From Glycine soja (lineage: Eukaryota > Streptophyta > Magnoliopsida > Fabales > Fabaceae), in contig NC_041002.1 in the NCBI RefSeq assembly GCF_004193775.1, positions 33,763,112 to 33,827,111 on the forward strand: a stretch of DNA of 64,000 bases. The letters are read 5' to 3'. Position 1 is the stretch's first letter. Every line of letters begins with the position of its first letter. Both the position numbers and the translations under genes were made by a program. This document shows, in pieces, positions 37,521 to 49,070 of the stretch. The notes beneath the pieces were generated by a model, which worked only from the letters and a program-made list of their open reading frames with translations, was not told where the DNA came from and made no database searches.

Positions 37521-38978
37521 TGTCGCAACGTGCCCTTTTGCGGGCGAGCAAAGGCGAGACTCACGGGTGTGCTTTCCAAAGGAGGAAAGATGCGCGGAGT
37601 CGCCACCAACGTTTATTTGTAGAAAACGTCGGAAAAACCGAAGGAAACCGGTCAAAATAAAAATTCTAAGTTCAGGAGTTGTATTTACGCTTGAGGAAGG
37701 TATTAGCACCTCTCACGTTTGTCTCAAAGGACAACAACCTATTTTTTAGATTTGGGGAAATTGTGTTACCTTAACTTTTATTTCATTTTATTTTTTGAGG
37801 TCGACAAAAGCGGGGCTTTTGCTCCTACATACCCTCCTTTGGAGAGGAAATCAGACCTACGTAGTTCTTTCTTAAGCGTGAATCAAGCGATTCTTTTTAC
37901 TTGAAAGGTGATCATTTTAAGGCGTTGGACCTTAAAAATGATCCATTTTACTTGGTTAGAAACTGAAATGATAAACTTTCAAAACCCTATTTTTGTGGAC
38001 GAGCTTGACTAGGCGAGTTGATTTTTAGCCTTAGTTTCACTTTAGTTATTAGTCAATTCAATTAAGAATGAGAAATCCCAAAGAGAAAACGTCCGATTGA
38101 TTTTTCGCTTTATTTTACTAAAAGGCATTAAGATTAGGCGAGAAATGACTTAAATAAATGGCTTAAGCACGTCAAAAGGGGGTATAAAAAGCGAATGAAA
38201 ATGAGAATAAAAATACATGAAACAAAATGTGGACCACCACGGGTACATAGAATGAATTGAAAAGCTCGGTTTGAAGTACTTACCCATTGAAGACTGAAGA
38301 AAATGAAGAACGAACGATGAATATTTGAAGAACGATCGAGAATCTTCACGTAATTACTCACGGAAACGTTACGGAAGCGCCTCGGCTAGGATTTTCTTCA
38401 CGGAAACAATTTTCCTCAGCAAATTTAAGAGAATACGAAATGCCAAGAAGGTTGAACCCTTTTCTTCTTCACTCCTCCCCCTATTTATAGCAAAATAGGG
38501 GAGGGGCTTGCCACCCAGCTCCCCCAGGCGAGCAAGGTTGCTTCCTCCAGAAGCAATAGCCTTATCTGGAAGGCCCAAGTGGGCCAGATTGCTATTTGTA
38601 CCCCCTTTTTTACTAAATGCACCCCCTTCTATTTTTTTTTTGGTAATTCTTTTTTCGTAATGTTACGAAACTTTACGAATTTCGTAACGATACTTATTTC
38701 CCTTCCGCAAGGTTATGAATCCTTATGGAATATATATTTACTCTTTTTTAGCTTTCGAAGAAGTTACGGAAACTCACGGATTATGCAAAAACACCTCTTT
38801 TCGATTTCCGCCACATTACGGAATTTGACGGATCGCGTAAGCCTGCTTCCTTTTGATATCTGACACGTCTCGGGACTTCATTTTTTGTGCAACAAAGGAC
38901 GCCAAGTAATCTCAAAGCGGCTAACCAAAGGTTGCATGTCATCAAGTAATAATCCCCGGACGAAATTAGGGTATGACA
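37521..38978 (-). repeat. Ogre-1 5' LTR
   Basis: 1458 bp, nearly identical to 23069-24682 except that about 150 bp (left-LTR 23675-23820) are missing at 38129. Same TATA box and hairpin region near 38470-38535. Confidence 0.92.
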
Positions 38979-40325
38979 AAACTCCCCTCACCTATCATGA
39001 GCTCCCCGTCGGTTCCTCTTTATGTCACTTAGAGGTCTCTCTCTCATTCACGCTTGTCGGTTCAACGCAAGTCTCTATTACGCCAAAATGAAAGGAATTT
39101 AGTATGGATTTCAAAAACAAGGTCAAAGGAAACATTCGGGGTCAAATACCCCTGTCAAAACAACAATGGGCTGAGGGGTGTTTCGGATTCTACAAATGGA
39201 AACATCATTTTGAAATTCTGATCACGCCAATGTGACCGATGTTCAGTGAATGCCACAAAAATAACCTCAATGTTATAAAAAGATAACTTTTACAATGTCT
39301 CATTCTCTATGGTTTTTCAAAGGAAGTGTAAAAACACCCTATTACTGTACCTAACACATAAGAGACACTAAGAGGAACTGAAACTAGCTAGGAGAAGGTT
39401 TAGAAGTCAAGATTACCTCAGAGAAACTTTAAAATGAGGGATCGAGGGATTTTCTCCACCGAATCTTTGAGGAGGATTTTGAGGATTCCGCTGCGGTTAA
39501 AGTGTTCCTCTTGGTGTGGGGGTCCAATGTCAAGCAACGACAACTTACGACGGCCACCGGTGGTCTTGGGTGGTGAAAAATGAGGTTTTAGGGTTTTGGT
39601 GGCATTTTTGGAGAAGATAAGAGTGAAAAATCATGTTTTTTCACGCTGAGGACATATTTATAACCTGCAAATTTCACTTAGCGAGACTGTCGCGCTAAGC
39701 CGAAGTCCACTTCTTGCGCTTAGCGCAAGAATTTAGGCTTAGCGCAACCCCCTCTGCACTAGGGCGGGCTTAGCACACCCTCTGGGCGCTCAGCGCAACT
39801 TCCTCTCGGGTTGAATTCGGCTTAGCGCACCTCTGGGTGCTCAGCGCAACTTCCTCTCGATTGGAATTGGGCTTAGCACACCTTTGGGTGCTCAACACCA
39901 TTCCCACTCGGTTGGAATTGGGCTTAGCGGACCTGTGGGCGCTCAGCGCGATTCCCTCTCGGTTGGAATTGCGCTTAGCACGCCATTTGCGCTTAGTGAG
40001 AGACCAAAAGTTGTTATTTTTGAAATCCCAACAGTCGGACTGTGGAAACATGTCTTAGGAAGCTCCAGACAAAATTTGAAGACAACCCAACGGTTATCGA
40101 ATCCGGGATCGCGATTTTATTGAACTAGGTTTAGGCAAAAATCTAAAATCTCATAATTTTAACTTTCCTCAACAAAACTTCACATAACTCAACATCCACA
40201 TTAAGAAATTCACACATGACTAATTCAAGTCATATTTCAAATCATTCAAGTCAAACATATATTCAAACAAAAAGCTAAACACAATCAAATATTGATTTAT
40301 AATTAATAACATTTCAGGGTGTTAG
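38979..40325 (-). repeat. Tekay 5' LTR, outer segment
   Basis: Resumes after the second AAACT copy with CACCTATCATGAGCTC, matching the left LTR at about 15670. It ends CATTTCAGGGTGTTAG, where the left LTR ends GTTACA, so the terminal CA is changed or lost. Confidence 0.85.
39660..39995. repeat. 51-bp minisatellite with GCGCTCAGCGCAA motif in the Tekay LTR
   Basis: Four units of about 51 bp (near 39787, 39838, 39889, 39940) each contain GGGCGCTCAGCGCAAC or a variant, then CTCTCGGTTGGAATTGGGCTTAGC. A TTGCGCTTAGCGCAAG inverted repeat lies just left (39714-39730). The left LTR has only about one unit at this place (near 16110-16210), so the array expanded in this copy. Confidence 0.8.
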
Positions 40326-41487
40326 AGTCGTGAAGAAGGACATCATCGATTGTTCACTGACTACTTCGCTAAAAATTCAGTATACATAGACATTCAATTT
40401 TAGAGAAGTTTTCAAATGCGAAGGAATTTGTTCCTTGGAATTATAAATGCATTGGGCAATCATGATGAGTACTGTCAAACAAGGTTTGATGCAGCTGGCA
40501 AAATGGGTCTTTTACCATTGCTGAAATGCAATGTCGCTATTCATATATTGGCATATGGATCTCTTACTGACATTGTAGATGGCCATGTTCAAAATTGGTC
40601 AAACTACTGCACGAGAATGCTTAGAGATATTTGTAAGAGGTGTGAACCAAATATTTGAGGCCAAGTACTTGAGAAGACCTAATAATAATAACACTCAATA
40701 CCTACTACAAATGAGGGAGACTTGTGGCTTTCTAGGTATGTTAGGTTTAGTTGATTATATGCATTGGGAATGGAAAATTTATCCTGTATCTTGGAAAGGT
40801 CAATTTACTCGAGGTGATCATGGTAAACCCACAATTATGCTAGAATTAGTTGCATCACATGACTTATGGATTTTGCATGGATTTTTTGGTGTTGCAAGTG
40901 CAAATAATGACATTAACATCTTAAATCAGTCTTATTTGTTTAATGATGTTTTGCAAGGAGAAGCTCTAGCAGTGGAATATACGCTAAAAGGAACCTAACA
41001 TAGTATGGGGAACTACCTAGCAAATGAAACATATTCTAAGTGGGCTACGTTTGTGAAGACTATCCTAATGCCACTAGGAGATAAAAGGCAGTTATTCGCC
41101 CAACGACAAGATTAAACTAGAAAGGATGTTGAGTAGGCTTTTGGGATGCTTCAATCTGGATTCACAATTATACATAGCCCATCACAAGCTTGGAAGATGG
41201 AAACAATGAAGGATATAATGTATGCACGCATCATATTACATAATATGATTATTAAGCATGAACAACACACATATGATGATAATTTTGAGCATTCTTCTGA
41301 TTATCTAGAGAATGACATGCCACCCATTCCAATATATAATGTTCATCATTCTGATTTTAAAAGATATCTAAAAAGGAGAGCACATATGCATCAAAAGAAA
41401 ATTAATCAGAACCTTCAAACAGATTTGGTGGAACACATTTGGACATGTTTTGGGCATGAAGAAAATGAAAATGAAAATTTATTTTAA
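40326..41487 (+). pseudogene. PIF/Harbinger transposase remnant
   Basis: Starts mid-gene with REEGHHRLFTDYF, then RRNLFLGIINALGNHDEY, FEAKYLRRPNN, GLVDYMHWEWK.YPVSWKGQ, TIMLELVASHDLWILHGFFG, NNDINILNQS, MGNYLANETYSKWATFVK and KDIMYARIILHNMI. This is the plant DDE_4 Harbinger nuclease in its usual order. One TAG near 40401, a frameshift near 40570, TAA near 40998 and stops near 41115 and 41132 break it. The N-terminus ends at the Tekay LTR border. No terminal inverted repeats or Myb-like partner ORF are visible. Confidence 0.87.
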
Positions 41488-41899
41488 ATGTTCATTGTTA
41501 AGTATTTTTCTTAAATTTTAATTTATTGTCAATGAAAATTTAATATAATGTATTTTTAATTTTATAATTTTTGAAGAAATCAAATTATGCTTCAAGAATA
41601 TATTAATTATTTCAAAGTAAAAATACAAATGAATTATCATTTTAAAGAAAAAATATATAAATATGAAATTATAAACATATGGGGTAACATGTAGGGCCCA
41701 ATTTAAGTTATAAGTGTTAGATCAAAGCTTGAAGCCCTTAGTTTTTAGTTTTGGTTTGATAATTTTGCAATGCCTAACATGTTTAATAGATGAGACATTT
41801 GTATTAAATGTTTTAGACTAGGCATGTTTGTGATATAGTCTAAGTTTTTTTTTTCTCATGCTTAGTGATTGATCAAACATGAAATGGATGAAGTATTTT
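41488..41899. other. AT-rich gap between Harbinger and copia remnants
   Basis: No coding or repeat structure recognised; probably residual 3' Harbinger or 5' copia sequence. Confidence 0.4.
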
Positions 41900-44800
41900 T
41901 ATTCTCTATGATTCTTATGAACTTACATATACTTGAAATTTGGCTAGCAGCATCGAATTAATCAATTGTCTCATTTGGTAATCGAATGCCCAAGCCAGTT
42001 TTAGAAGAAGGAAGCTGACGGCATAGGAAATGGACTTGACAAGAATGGCTGAAGAAGAAGTTATAGATAAGAAGAACATAGGTTTAACATTGAAGACTAG
42101 CATTCCATCAAGTGAGGAAAGCAAGGGTGACAAAGCAGAAAGGTCAGATGCTGAAAATCTGAACTTGCTTATGAGAAGGTTCAACAAATTCCTCGGTAAA
42201 AAGAATAACTATAGAAACAAAACCTTTTAACTTAAGAAGAATCTCAAGAAAGTTGAACCATCTTCCTCCAATAGATTCACTTGCTTCGAGTACTAAAAGA
42301 TAGGACATATTAAGGTACACTACCCTATCTACCAAAAGAATCAATAAACAGAGAAGAAGAATAAGGGTTCATCCAAGAAGAAGAAGAAGGAATGTATCGC
42401 CTGGAATGAAAATGAATCACCAACTTCCAATGACAATAGTGAAGAGAAAGCAAATTTGTGCTTGATGGCAAACAATGAAGCTGGGAGGTAACCATTAATG
42501 ATTTAGAAGTTGATAATAACTATGATCAGCTACTAGATGCTTTCAATGAAATGCATCAAGAAGCACAAAAGTTGGTTGTTGCAAATAATATTCTAAAATA
42601 AAAATTGAGGTGACATGTGGATAAACAAGTGGAAATTAAAAAGGAGTTTTCGGATGAAAAAGAAAAAAAAATGATATTTTAGAAAAAGAAAAGAGCATTT
42701 CTTCTCATAATTGCACTAACACCACTAATATTGCTTCCCCTTGTGAAGAATGTAAAGTTTTAGATGTAAAGGTTGAATACTTGCTAAAAACTTTATCCAA
42801 GTTCACTATGGGGAGAGACAGTTTGGAAGCATTACTTGCACAGCTAAAATGTGCTATCAAAAAGGCTGGATTGGGTTATACACACAACAAGAAGCATAAA
42901 GCTTACAAAAATTTCTTTAACTTTACAAAAGTTCTAGCTCACCCTTCACGATATGGCATTATTGTATGAACAAGGGACATTCTTCTTTTAGGTGCATGAT
43001 AAAATGTTATGGAGTTCCAAATGGGAAATACAAGTGGATTCCCAAGGGAGCTAACAAGGTCACTAACCAAAAAGGATCCAACACAACTTGGGTACCTAAA
43101 CCTACCTTCTAATTATGTTTGTAGGTGTGCCTAGAGGCAAATAAACAACTATGGTATCTTGATAGCAACTACTCAAGGCATATGATAAGAGATAAGTCAA
43201 ATTTCATGTCTCTAAAAGATAAGGAAGGAGGATTTGTAACCTATGATGACAACAACCAAGGGAGAATTCTCGGTGTAGCTAATATCGATAATTCTCTAAC
43301 TATTTCCATAGAGAATGTCTTATACGTGGAAGGGCTGAAACTTAACTTATTAAGCATAAGCCAACTATGCGATAAGGGTTTTTAAATTTTTTTTAATCGA
43401 GAGTGTTGCACCATAACTGAACCATTTTCAAACAACATTAAGTTTGTTGGTAGCCATATTAGCAATGCTTATATGCTTAATGTAGAAAGTGCATCTCACT
43501 CCAACATGACTTGTTTAATAAGTAATGATGATCCCTCTTGGCTTTGGCATAGGAGAATAATTCATATCCACATGGATCATCTAAATAAACTAGTCTCTAA
43601 GGAGTTAGTTAGAGGACACCCAAGGCTCATATTTGAGAAGAATGAAATATAATGCATGTCAAAAGGGAAAGCAAACTAGAGCATCTTTCAAATCTTAAAA
43701 TGTTGTTTCTACCTCTAAAGTGCTTGAACTTTTACATTTAGATATTTTTGGTCCTTCTAGAACCATAACCATTGGAGGGAATTACTATGCTTTGGTTATT
43801 ATAGATGATTACCCTAGATATACCTGGACTTTATTCTTATCTTCTAAAATTAACGCTTTTAAAGCTTTTCAAAAACTTGCCAAGCTTATTCAAAGTGAAA
43901 AAGATTTCAAAATTAAAAGTTTGAGAAGTTACCATGGTGGAGAATTTCAAAATGAGGACTTTGAGTTGTTTTATGAACAAAATGGAATTAATCATAACGT
44001 TTCCGCTCCAAGAACAACACAGCAAACGAGGTTATGGAAATGAAAAGCAGGTCCCTTGAGGAACTAGCAAGGACCACGCTTAACGAAAATAATTTTCCTA
44101 AATATTTTTGGGTCGATGTCATTAGCACAACTTGCTAAGTACTCAATAGGCTGATGATTAGACTCATTCTAAAATTAACTCCTTATGAAATATACATAGG
44201 CAGAAAACCAAATGTGTCTCATCTCAAAGATTTTGGTAGTAAGTGTTTTATTTTGAATAATCGTAAGGAGTTACTTGGGAAGTTTGATTCAGAGGCTAAT
44301 GAAGGTCTATTCTTGGGTAATTCTACAAATAGCAAAGCATATCGAGGCTTTAATAAATGTACACTGAGAATAGAAGAGTCTATGCATGTAGTTTTTGATA
44401 AATCTCACCCCCCCCCCCCAAAGATTGCGAAAAGTACCTCTTTATGAAAATGATGATGTAAGAAGTCCTAAAGAATCCTTTTCTACAAGAGAAAAGGTAG
44501 TGAACAATAACCCTTATGAAGGACATCACTACAACATGACAGTCTTCCTAAGGAATGGAAAACACCTAATGATTTTTCTAATGACAACATCATAGGTGAT
44601 ATTGCAAAGGGAGTTTCTACTTAATACCCACTCAATGTGTTTTTTGAATTTTATGCATTTGTGTTTATGGTAGAACCTTCAACTATTGAAGATATGCTTG
44701 TTGATGAACATTGGGTTATGGCTATGCATGATGAACTTAATCAATTTAAAATAAGTGAAGCAAATGAATGATGAAACTTTTCTCCATCAAACCAAGTATT

Positions 44801-45504
44801 CCTAGGAACTTCTCAAGAAGTTTGATTTGGATAAAAGCAAGGTGGTTGCAACTCCTGTGGCTACTAGTAGACCTAACATTATGTTTAGTGTTTGCATGTG
44901 TGCTCGCTATTAATCATGTCCTAAAGAGTCACATTTCTCAACAGTTAAGATAGGTATGAAGTATTTTAGAGGAACCTTAGATGTCGGCTTGTGGTACCCC
45001 AAAAGGTGTTGAGATCTCTCTAGTGGGATACTCAAATTAGGACTTTGCAGGATGCAAACTAGATAGGAAGAGTACAAGTGGTACTTGTCACTTATTAGGA
45101 CATGGCCTAGTATCTTGGAATAGCAAGAAGCAAGCATGTGTTTCCTTATCTACGACTAGGGTTGAGTACATTGCTACAAGGAATGGTTGGCATAGATTAT
45201 GTGGCTTAAACAAAAACTTTCAGAGTTTGGATTGCATATAGAACACATTCCTTTAAGATGCAATAATACTAGTGTCATTAGTCTCACCAAAACTCCTATC
45301 ATGCATTCTAGGACAAAGCATATAGAGATTAAGCATCATTTCATTAGGGATCATATTCACGAGGGTGATAGTGATATAGAGTTTGTTGATACAGACTCAG
45401 AACTATCTGAAATTTTCACCAAACCTTTGGCAAGGGATCGGTTCTTCCACCTTCGTAATGAACTTGGCATGCTAAGTATGTCTAATCTTACTCAAGCCAA
45501 TTAG
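41900..45504 (+). pseudogene. decayed SIRE-like copia element (gag to RNase H)
   Basis: Successive blocks are collinear with SIRE/Maximus copia. Gag tail at 42030-42480 has a damaged zinc knuckle (CFEY.KIGHIKVHYP) and Lys-rich stretch. Protease near 43143 reads WYLDSNYSRHM (DSG lost). The pre-integrase segment includes WLWHRRIIHIHMDHL. The integrase core at 43720-44030 starts LLHLDIFGPS and has SYHGGEF in place of the DHGGEF motif. Then HLKDFGSKCFI (44220). Most of RT is deleted near 44760. The segment resumes with IMFSVCMCAR, GLWYPK and the RNase H end (HSRTKHIEIKHHFIRDH ... EIFTKPLARDRF) at 45300-45470. Stops and frameshifts are frequent. LTRs are not identified. Confidence 0.85.
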
Positions 45505-45872
45505 GGAGTACTCATTCGTGTACATATGTATTTATCTTTAGTTAGTTTATTTGCTTGTACATGTGGTTTGCATAATTGAACATTTAACATTCATAAAAAC
45601 CATTTTAGCATGTTTAATTCTAGAAAATTATTATTTAGCATGTGTTCGCTTCCGGCAAGTGCATCGGATTACACAAGTAGTATAAAACGGTAAGAACCAA
45701 GTATCAAACTCTCGGGGAACTTGTGTTATTTGGTAAGCTATTTCAGCAAATAGGTGTCTGGTGTGTAAAGATAAGTGTGAATATGAACATGTGTGAAAAC
45801 TATTTATGCAAAAAGGAAAGTCACACAAGAGAAATGATGTGTGAAAACAAGTAGAAAACACGTTGGCCTTCT
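45505..45872. other. unidentified repeat-like spacer
   Basis: Contains GGCAAGTGCATCGGATTACA and AAACGGTAAGAACC (45655-45695), phrases that look like part of a dispersed plant repeat, but no family can be named. No coding frame. Confidence 0.35.
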
Positions 45873-47539
45873 TTTCACAACCTACCCTTTGACGGGAGGG
45901 CGACGCGAGACTCGCGGGATGCGTGTTCCACGAAAGGAATACGCGCGGAGTCGCCACCAACGTTTATTTGAGGAAAACGTCGGAAAAACCGGAAAAGACA
46001 CGATCTACTAACTTTTAAGTGAAAGGTTCGGGAGTTGTATTTACGCACGGGGAAGGTATTAGCACCCCACACGTCCGTCCCAAGGGGCGGCAGCCTTTAA
46101 TCGAATATGCAAACATGACTTTGATTTTTACGTTCCCTTTTATGTCCTTATATCCTTTTTTATATTTTTCCTTTTTTGTGGTCGACAAGGGTGTTTCCCT
46201 TTGCTCCTACGTATTCCTCAATTTGGGATGAGAAAATCAGACCTACGTAGTTCTTTCTTGTCAAGTGATTCTCTTTTTGCTTAAGTGGTGATCATTTTAA
46301 GGCGTTGGACCTTAAAAATGATCCATTTTACTTAGTGAGAAATTGAAATGACAAACTTCGAAAGCCTACTTTTTATGGACGAGCTTGACTAGGCGAATTG
46401 ATTTTAGCCTTTAGTTTCACTTTAGTTTATTAATCAATTCGATTAAGAATGAGAAATCCCAAAGAGAAAAACGTCCGATTGATTTTTCGCTTTATTTTAC
46501 TAAAAGATGTCTTTTTGATTATTATATTATTTCTTACCTCCTTTTTTTGATTTCCAACGTGGTTACGGCACGACCGAACGGTCGGAATTTATTTTAACCG
46601 AAGTTAACGGATAATACAATTCAAACGTTCGGTGGAAATTTATTTTATTTTTAAGTTAAGCGAGAAATGACTTAAGTAAAATGGCTTAAGCACGTCAACA
46701 GGGGGTATAAAAAGTAAACAAAACGAGAATAAAAATGCACGAAACACAATGTGGACCACCGTGGGTACATAGAATGAATCGAAAAGCTTGGTTCGAGGTA
46801 CTTACCCGTTGAAGATCGAAGAATGATGAAGAACGAATGAAGAACGTCGAAGAACGGTCGAAACCTTTGCGAAATTCTTCACGGAAAACGTTACGGAAAC
46901 GTTTCGGAAGCGCCTCGGCTTAGATTTTCTTCACGGAAATAATTTTTCCAAGCAAATTCGAAAGAGAGAGAAGTGCCAAAGGGGCTGAACCCTTTTCTTC
47001 TCCACTTCCTCCCCTATTTATAGCAAAATAGGGGAGGTGGTTGCCGCCCAGCTCGCCCAGGCGAGCTCAGCTCGCCCAGGCGAGCCAGGTTGCTTCCTCC
47101 AGAAGCAACAGCCTTCTGGAGGAATATTCTGGAGGGCCCAAGTGGGCCTGGGTGCTATTTGCACCCCCATTTTTACTAAGTACACCCCCCCTCTGCTTTT
47201 TTTGGTGATTCTTTTTTCGTAAAGTTACGAAAACTTACGAATTTCGTAACGATACTTGTTTTCTTTCCGTAATGTTACGGAACCTTGCGGATTACATAAT
47301 CATCCCCTTTTTGTCTTACGGAATGTTACGAAACCTCACTTAATTATGCAACGATGCTTCCATTTGATTTCCGGTGTGTCACGGAAACTTACGGATTGTG
47401 CATCAATATTTTTTTGGTTTTTCGGCATGTCTTGGAATTTCACAAATTGCCTAATGATGGATGCCAAGCACCTCACAAGGACCAAAGAAAGGTAGCATGT
47501 CATCAAGCAAAGGTCCCCGGACGAAATTAGGGTATGACA
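45873..47539 (-). repeat. Ogre-2 3' LTR
   Basis: About 1667 bp, ending GGGTATGACA. Shared blocks with Ogre-1 LTRs include GCGCGGAGTCGCCACCAACG and GACCTACGTAGTTCTTTCTT. It has a TATAAATAGGGG promoter box on the minus strand (near 47013-47025) and, just upstream of it, two tandem perfect hairpins GCTCGCC-CA-GGCGAGC (47051-47066 and 47070-47085). Confidence 0.88.
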
Positions 47540-48000
47540 GTTGCCCCTCTTTACTTGTCTTTTATTGGAGATAAAAGGAAAGTAAAGATAAGACACTAAT
47601 TTCGTTCCTCTCGATTTGACGAGAGTCGCGGGTGACCATAAAATCTCCACATGCAAATGACTTGTTGTTCCCGGATTTTCACAAATTGCCTAATGATGGG
47701 TGCCAAGCACCTCACAAGGACCAAAGAAAGGTCGTATGTCATCAAGCAAAGGTCCCCGGACGAAAATTAGTGTATGACACTAATTTCGCTCCTCTCGGTT
47801 GACGAGAGTCGCGGGTGACCATGACTTGTCGTTCCCGGATTTTCACAAATTGCCTAATGATGGGTGCCAAGCACCTCACAAGGACCAAAGAAAGGTCGCA
47901 TGTCATCAAGCAAAGGTCCCCGGACGAAAATTAGTGTATGACACTAATTTCGCTCCTCTCGGTTGACGAGAGTCGCGGGCGACCATGAAATTTCCGCATG
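47540..48000. repeat. tandem copies of the LTR end, about 180 bp each
   Basis: The last 90-100 bp of the LTR (TGCCAAGCACCTCACAAGG to TTAG.GTATGACA) plus about 80 bp of adjacent internal sequence (CTAATTTCG, GACGAGAGTCGCGGGTGACC, TTGTTCCCGG) are repeated at about 47460, 47700 and 47870. The extra copies read TTAGTGTATGACA, so they share a change absent from the LTR itself. Confidence 0.85.
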
Positions 48001-48126
48001 TAAATGACTTGTTGTTCCCGGAGGAACAAAAGGTGCAGAAGACTATGTCAGCCTCTGCATGCTATCAAGCGTTCTGTCTTACAGATAGCAAAAGAATGTT
48101 TATACGGATAACCACTCGGGTATTTC

Positions 48127-48680
48127 CGCGTATCATCGGGCCCGCCGCCTCTGGATGACACAAGGGTGCAAAATGACCAAATTTTGTCTCTGCTTGTCAT
48201 CGGGCCCGCCGCCTCTGGATGACACAAGGGTGCGGATAACCGTAAGGTATCTCCGCGTATCATCGGGCCCGCCGCCTCTGGATGACACAAGGGTGCAGAA
48301 TGACCAAATTTTGTCTCTGCTTGTCATCGGGCCCGCCGCCTCTGGATGACAAAAGGGTGCGGATAACCGTAAGATATCTTCACGTATCATCGGGCCCGCC
48401 GCCTCTGGATGACACAAGGGTGCGGATAACCATAAGGTATCTCCGCGTATCATCGGGCCCGCCGCCTCTGGATGACACAAGGGTGCAGAATGACCAAATT
48501 TTGTCTCTGCTTGTCATCGGGCCCGCCACCTCTGGATGACAAAAGGGTGCGGATAACCGTAAGGTATCTCCGCGTATCATCGGGCCCGCCGCCTCTGGAT
48601 GACACAAGGGTGCGGATAACCGTAAGGTGTCTCCGCGTATCATCGGGCCCGCCGCCTCTGGATGACACAAGGGTGCATGT
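48127..48680. repeat. 62-64-bp minisatellite with two alternating spacers
   Basis: Nine copies of CATCGGGCCCGCCGCCTCTGG plus ATGACA(C/A)AAGGGTG begin near 48134, 48199, 48261, 48325, 48388, 48450, 48514, 48577 and 48640. The sequence between them is one of two kinds: CGGATAACCGTAAGGTATCTCCGCGTAT or CAGAATGACCAAATTTTGTCTCTGCTTGT. The order is mixed, roughly B A B A A B A A. GC content is far above the surroundings. Overlapping frames on both strands are artefacts of the repeat. Confidence 0.92.
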
Positions 48681-48714
48681 CACATGACCTCAGGGTCAGT
48701 ATGACAAAGATTAT

Positions 48715-49070
48715 GGGGCGGCCGACAAAAGCAAGGCTCTTGCTCCTACGTATCCTCCAATGAGGAACTCAGACCTACGTAGTTCTAGATAATTTGTGAG
48801 ACTTGAAAAGTCTCCATCGGAAAATGCTGACATCTCCGGAAAGGGCGCAGATGACCATATTGGCCTCTGCTCGTCAATCACACTTGGGGTGACTGAATGA
48901 CGAGGTGCGGATAACCGTAAGGTGTCTCCGCGGGTTACCAGCTCTTGGGTCATGGCAACAAAAAGCGGTGCGGTCGACAAAAGCGAGGCTCTTGCTCCTA
49001 CGTATCCCCCAATGAGGAACTCAGACCTACGTAGTTCTGGATAACTTGTGAGACTTGAAAAAGTCTCGGT
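48715..49070. repeat. two copies of an LTR-internal segment
   Basis: GTCGACAAAAGC..GGCTCTTGCTCCTACGTAT and AACTCAGACCTACGTAGTTCT occur at 48720-48790 and 48968-49040. The same passage is inside the family's LTRs (46180-46255, 23347-23415). A degenerate minisatellite unit (GGATAACCGTAAGGTGTCTCCGCG) lies between them. Confidence 0.8.

Larger units (their letters stand above)
23069..38978 (-). mobile_element. Ogre-like Ty3/gypsy (TAT) retrotransposon, Ogre-1
   Basis: Flanked by a perfect AAACT duplication (23064-23068 and 38979-38983). LTRs start TGTCATACCC on the minus strand and end TTGCGACA. The element carries a PBS of tRNA-Arg type, an extra ORF before gag, a gag truncated into RT, a second RNase H, integrase and a 3' ORF. 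The two LTRs differ at only a few percent of sites apart from one deletion, so this is a much younger insertion than its Tekay host. It is defective through a deletion of about 4 kb relative to Ogre-2, several stop codons and a later LTR insertion. Confidence 0.92.

Noticed and set aside
48127..48680. CRISPR-like array of cores and spacers
   Set aside because: Only two spacer sequences alternate, spacing is minisatellite-like, and the context is a plant retrotransposon with no cas genes.
48048..48687. Several overlapping open frames on both strands across the GC-rich repeat
   Set aside because: They are by-products of a repeat unit that lacks stops in several frames; the repeated peptides differ by frame and have no start context or domain.
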